The notes under the pieces are model-generated. The model made no database searches and was not told where the DNA came from. It was given only the letters and a program-made list of their open reading frames with translations. This document shows, in pieces, positions 62,573 to 64,000 of a DNA stretch of 64,000 bases. The DNA is from Candidatus Hermodarchaeum yapensis. GTDB lineage: Archaea > Asgardarchaeota > Hermodarchaeia > Hermodarchaeales > Hermodarchaeaceae. Each line of letters opens with the position of its first letter. The stretch's first letter is position 1. The stretch lies in assembly GCA_016840405.1 (NCBI GenBank), contig JAEOSK010000003.1, positions 1 to 64,000 of the forward strand, written 5' to 3'. A program made the translations under genes and the position numbers.

Positions 62573-63601
62573 ATTCAAACGGGTATTTCTGTTCGAGAAG
62601 GAGATTTCATCGAAACCCGTGAGGGGTTGATATTTGATGTCAAGGGGCTAGTACACCCCCCAGACAAGGTGATTGCGTTTCTCCGGTATTATCCTTCACC
62701 CAAGGGTAAACGATCACGTGGTGGACAACAGTATGATAAAGTCTACCATTTGTCAAATCGGTTTGATTTTCTACGACAGCACTACCCGCAGTACCTTTAC
62801 CATGACGAAGTTTTTGGACGGGAGTTGCAAGGTGTTCCACATTCTTCTATTAAACATGTGTACCAGCCACAGGCGAGCCTGGCAAAGTTAAAACAGTTGG
62901 ATACACGTGATCCACTTCAACAAGATGTTGTAACTTTTTCACAATTGATAGAGCAGGCAGCCCGAATCCCTGAAGAAAGTCTAGGAATCTCAGGTAGCGT
63001 CCAAGTTGATTTGCACGGTCCAACTTCGGATATTGACCTGATTGTTTATGGCAGACGTGAAGCACGAGCCGTGCAATTATCGTTGAAGCGAGCGCAACTT
63101 GTACCAGAAGAAGGGATTTCGAAGTATCACTTGGATACGTATCGCCCCGTCTATAATCTTCGTTGGAGTGGAACGGGTATCCCCATTGAAACGATGTTAC
63201 TTGTTGATGGTTTGAAATCTATGCATGGTATCTTTGGTGGACACCACTATTTTGTCCGAGCAGTCTTAAACTGGGATCAGGTTCAGAGACAATATGGGGA
63301 TTATACATTTCATCCTTTAGGTCAAGCACGGGTCCGCTGCATCATAACGGATGATCGTGATGGCCTATTTACTCCATGTCGATACGAAATTGAAGATGTT
63401 GAGTTTCTAAAAGGGGAGGAGTGGGATGAAGTGCGAGAGATTGTGAGTTTTCGCGGGAGATTCACTGAGCAGGTTAGGCAGGATGAGGAAGTCATTGTTC
63501 AAGGTTCGCTAGAAGCTGTTCAGCAGGGGAAGGAGCAATGGGTTCGGTTTGTGTTGGGTGATCATCCATCGGATATCTTATTACCGAGTAGCCTGCTTTA
63601 G
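62573..63601 (+). CDS. Predicted nucleotidyltransferase (COG1665-like), with a probable ATT start
   Basis: About 342 residues. The NTase motif is GISGSVQVDLHGPTSDIDLI, which supplies GS and DxD metal ligands, followed by VYGRREARAVQLSLKRA. The frame is open upstream of TTG 62627 and the next gene's paralog matches that extra part (DFIETREGLIF vs DFVETQDGLLF), so the true start is earlier. Only ATT at 62573 fits: GGTGGTG ends six bases before it, and TAA lies two codons upstream. No ATG, GTG or TTG is available. Substrate unknown. Confidence 0.7.
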   Translation: MQTGISVREGDFIETREGLIFDVKGLVHPPDKVIAFLRYYPSPKGKRSRGGQQYDKVYHLSNRFDFLRQHYPQYLYHDEVFGRELQGVPHSSIKHVYQPQASLAKLKQLDTRDPLQQDVVTFSQLIEQAARIPEESLGISGSVQVDLHGPTSDIDLIVYGRREARAVQLSLKRAQLVPEEGISKYHLDTYRPVYNLRWSGTGIPIETMLLVDGLKSMHGIFGGHHYFVRAVLNWDQVQRQYGDYTFHPLGQARVRCIITDDRDGLFTPCRYEIEDVEFLKGEEWDEVREIVSFRGRFTEQVRQDEEVIVQGSLEAVQQGKEQWVRFVLGDHPSDILLPSSLL

Positions 63602-63610
63602 AGTACAGGA

Positions 63611-64000
63611 ATGGTGGTTTCCGAGGTGGCGCGTCACCCAAAGGACAAGGATTTCGTGGAAACACAAGATGGATTGCTGTTTACTGTGGTGGGATACCTG
63701 CACCCACCCGATGCATATACCACGTACTTGAAGTATCGTCCCGATCCTGAGGGAAAGTGGGAACGGCAAGGCGTTCACTATCGTCGGATGATACAAGTGT
63801 ATAGTGCTGCAGAAGTGCAATCAAGTAGTAATTGGTTGCGTGAGTATTATCCTGAGTATATTTCACTGGATAGGATTCGAGGCTTTGAATTGGCATTAGT
63901 GCCTTGGAAGAGTATCATTGCCTACTATTTACCAGAAGTCCGAATGTCGGAAATTATGAGAGATCCACAAGACCCGTTAGAATCGAGAACTCGAGCTCTT
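63611..64000 (+). CDS. Paralog of the preceding predicted nucleotidyltransferase, N-terminal part
   Basis: The frame runs from ATG 63611 off the window (130 residues seen). It matches the start of the previous gene: DFVETQDGLLFTVVGYLHPPDAYTTYLKYRPDPEGK against DFIETREGLIFDVKGLVHPPDKVIAFLRYYPSPKGK when compared piece by piece, and later YYPEYISLDRIRG and DPQDPLESRT. The NTase motif itself is outside the window. It starts 9 bases after the previous stop, so this is a tandem duplicate in one operon. Confidence 0.7.
   Translation, partial: MVVSEVARHPKDKDFVETQDGLLFTVVGYLHPPDAYTTYLKYRPDPEGKWERQGVHYRRMIQVYSAAEVQSSSNWLREYYPEYISLDRIRGFELALVPWKSIIAYYLPEVRMSEIMRDPQDPLESRTRAL

Overview
The window looks like a piece of an archaeal chromosome, most likely from the Asgard group. 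The best single clue is a short protein made of two gelsolin-like repeats (59222-59845). The wider gene set agrees: a two-ring CDC48 ATPase, a four-subunit archaeal 2-oxoacid:ferredoxin oxidoreductase, single-domain ThiN, an F420 glutamate ligase pair, aldehyde:ferredoxin oxidoreductase, and AT-rich TATA-type boxes near several starts. The order within Asgard cannot be decided from sequence alone. No rRNA, tRNA or CRISPR array was found.

Layout. 1-6870: propionate/methylmalonyl-CoA module: carboxyltransferase beta chain (C-terminus only), 5S-type carboxyltransferase, biotin carrier, split methylmalonyl-CoA mutase and MeaB chaperone. 6876-9985: RecA/KaiC-like protein and an electron transfer flavoprotein whose alpha chain carries a ferredoxin domain. 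9907-11539: an apparent homing element in the 3' end of etfA. 11600-31000: mixed metabolism and membrane genes (methyltransferase, kynureninase, acyl-CoA dehydrogenase, acetoacetate decarboxylase-like protein, Mo-oxidoreductase, sirtuin, HIT protein, membrane phosphodiesterase, AOR). 31030-40430: a block of poorly known proteins around CDC48, including SPFH-like, PH-like, longin-like and MoxR/VWA chelatase-like genes. 40486-52860: DinB, macro domain, ECF-S, ThiN, PurM-like, EamA, KorDABC, CAAX protease, iron-sulfur flavoprotein, MobA. 52999-64000: three paralogous double-HTH proteins, F420 ligases, a dead tnpB, gelsolin, a two-gene unknown operon, and tandem predicted nucleotidyltransferases.

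Main discovery. Directly after the etfA stop lies a convergent gene for an HTH plus LAGLIDADG-like protein. Beyond it (11480-11539) sits a second, orphan copy of the last 19 codons and stop of etfA. The two tails match at 14 of 19 residues but only 39 of 60 bases. This is the architecture of the yeast WHO elements: a free-standing homing endonuclease that cuts the 3' end of an essential gene, supplies a recoded end, and leaves the displaced original end behind. I know of no archaeal example, but could not search.

Second pattern. Four genes have reading frames closed upstream by a stop, with no ATG, GTG or TTG before their conserved N-terminus. In each, a ribosome-binding site sits 5-7 bases before ACG, ATA, ATC or ATT. 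Either this lineage uses non-AUG starts more than usual, or the assembly has substitutions there. Two other genes (9989-11343 and 21692-22128) have single-base homopolymer frameshifts, so assembly error must be kept in mind.
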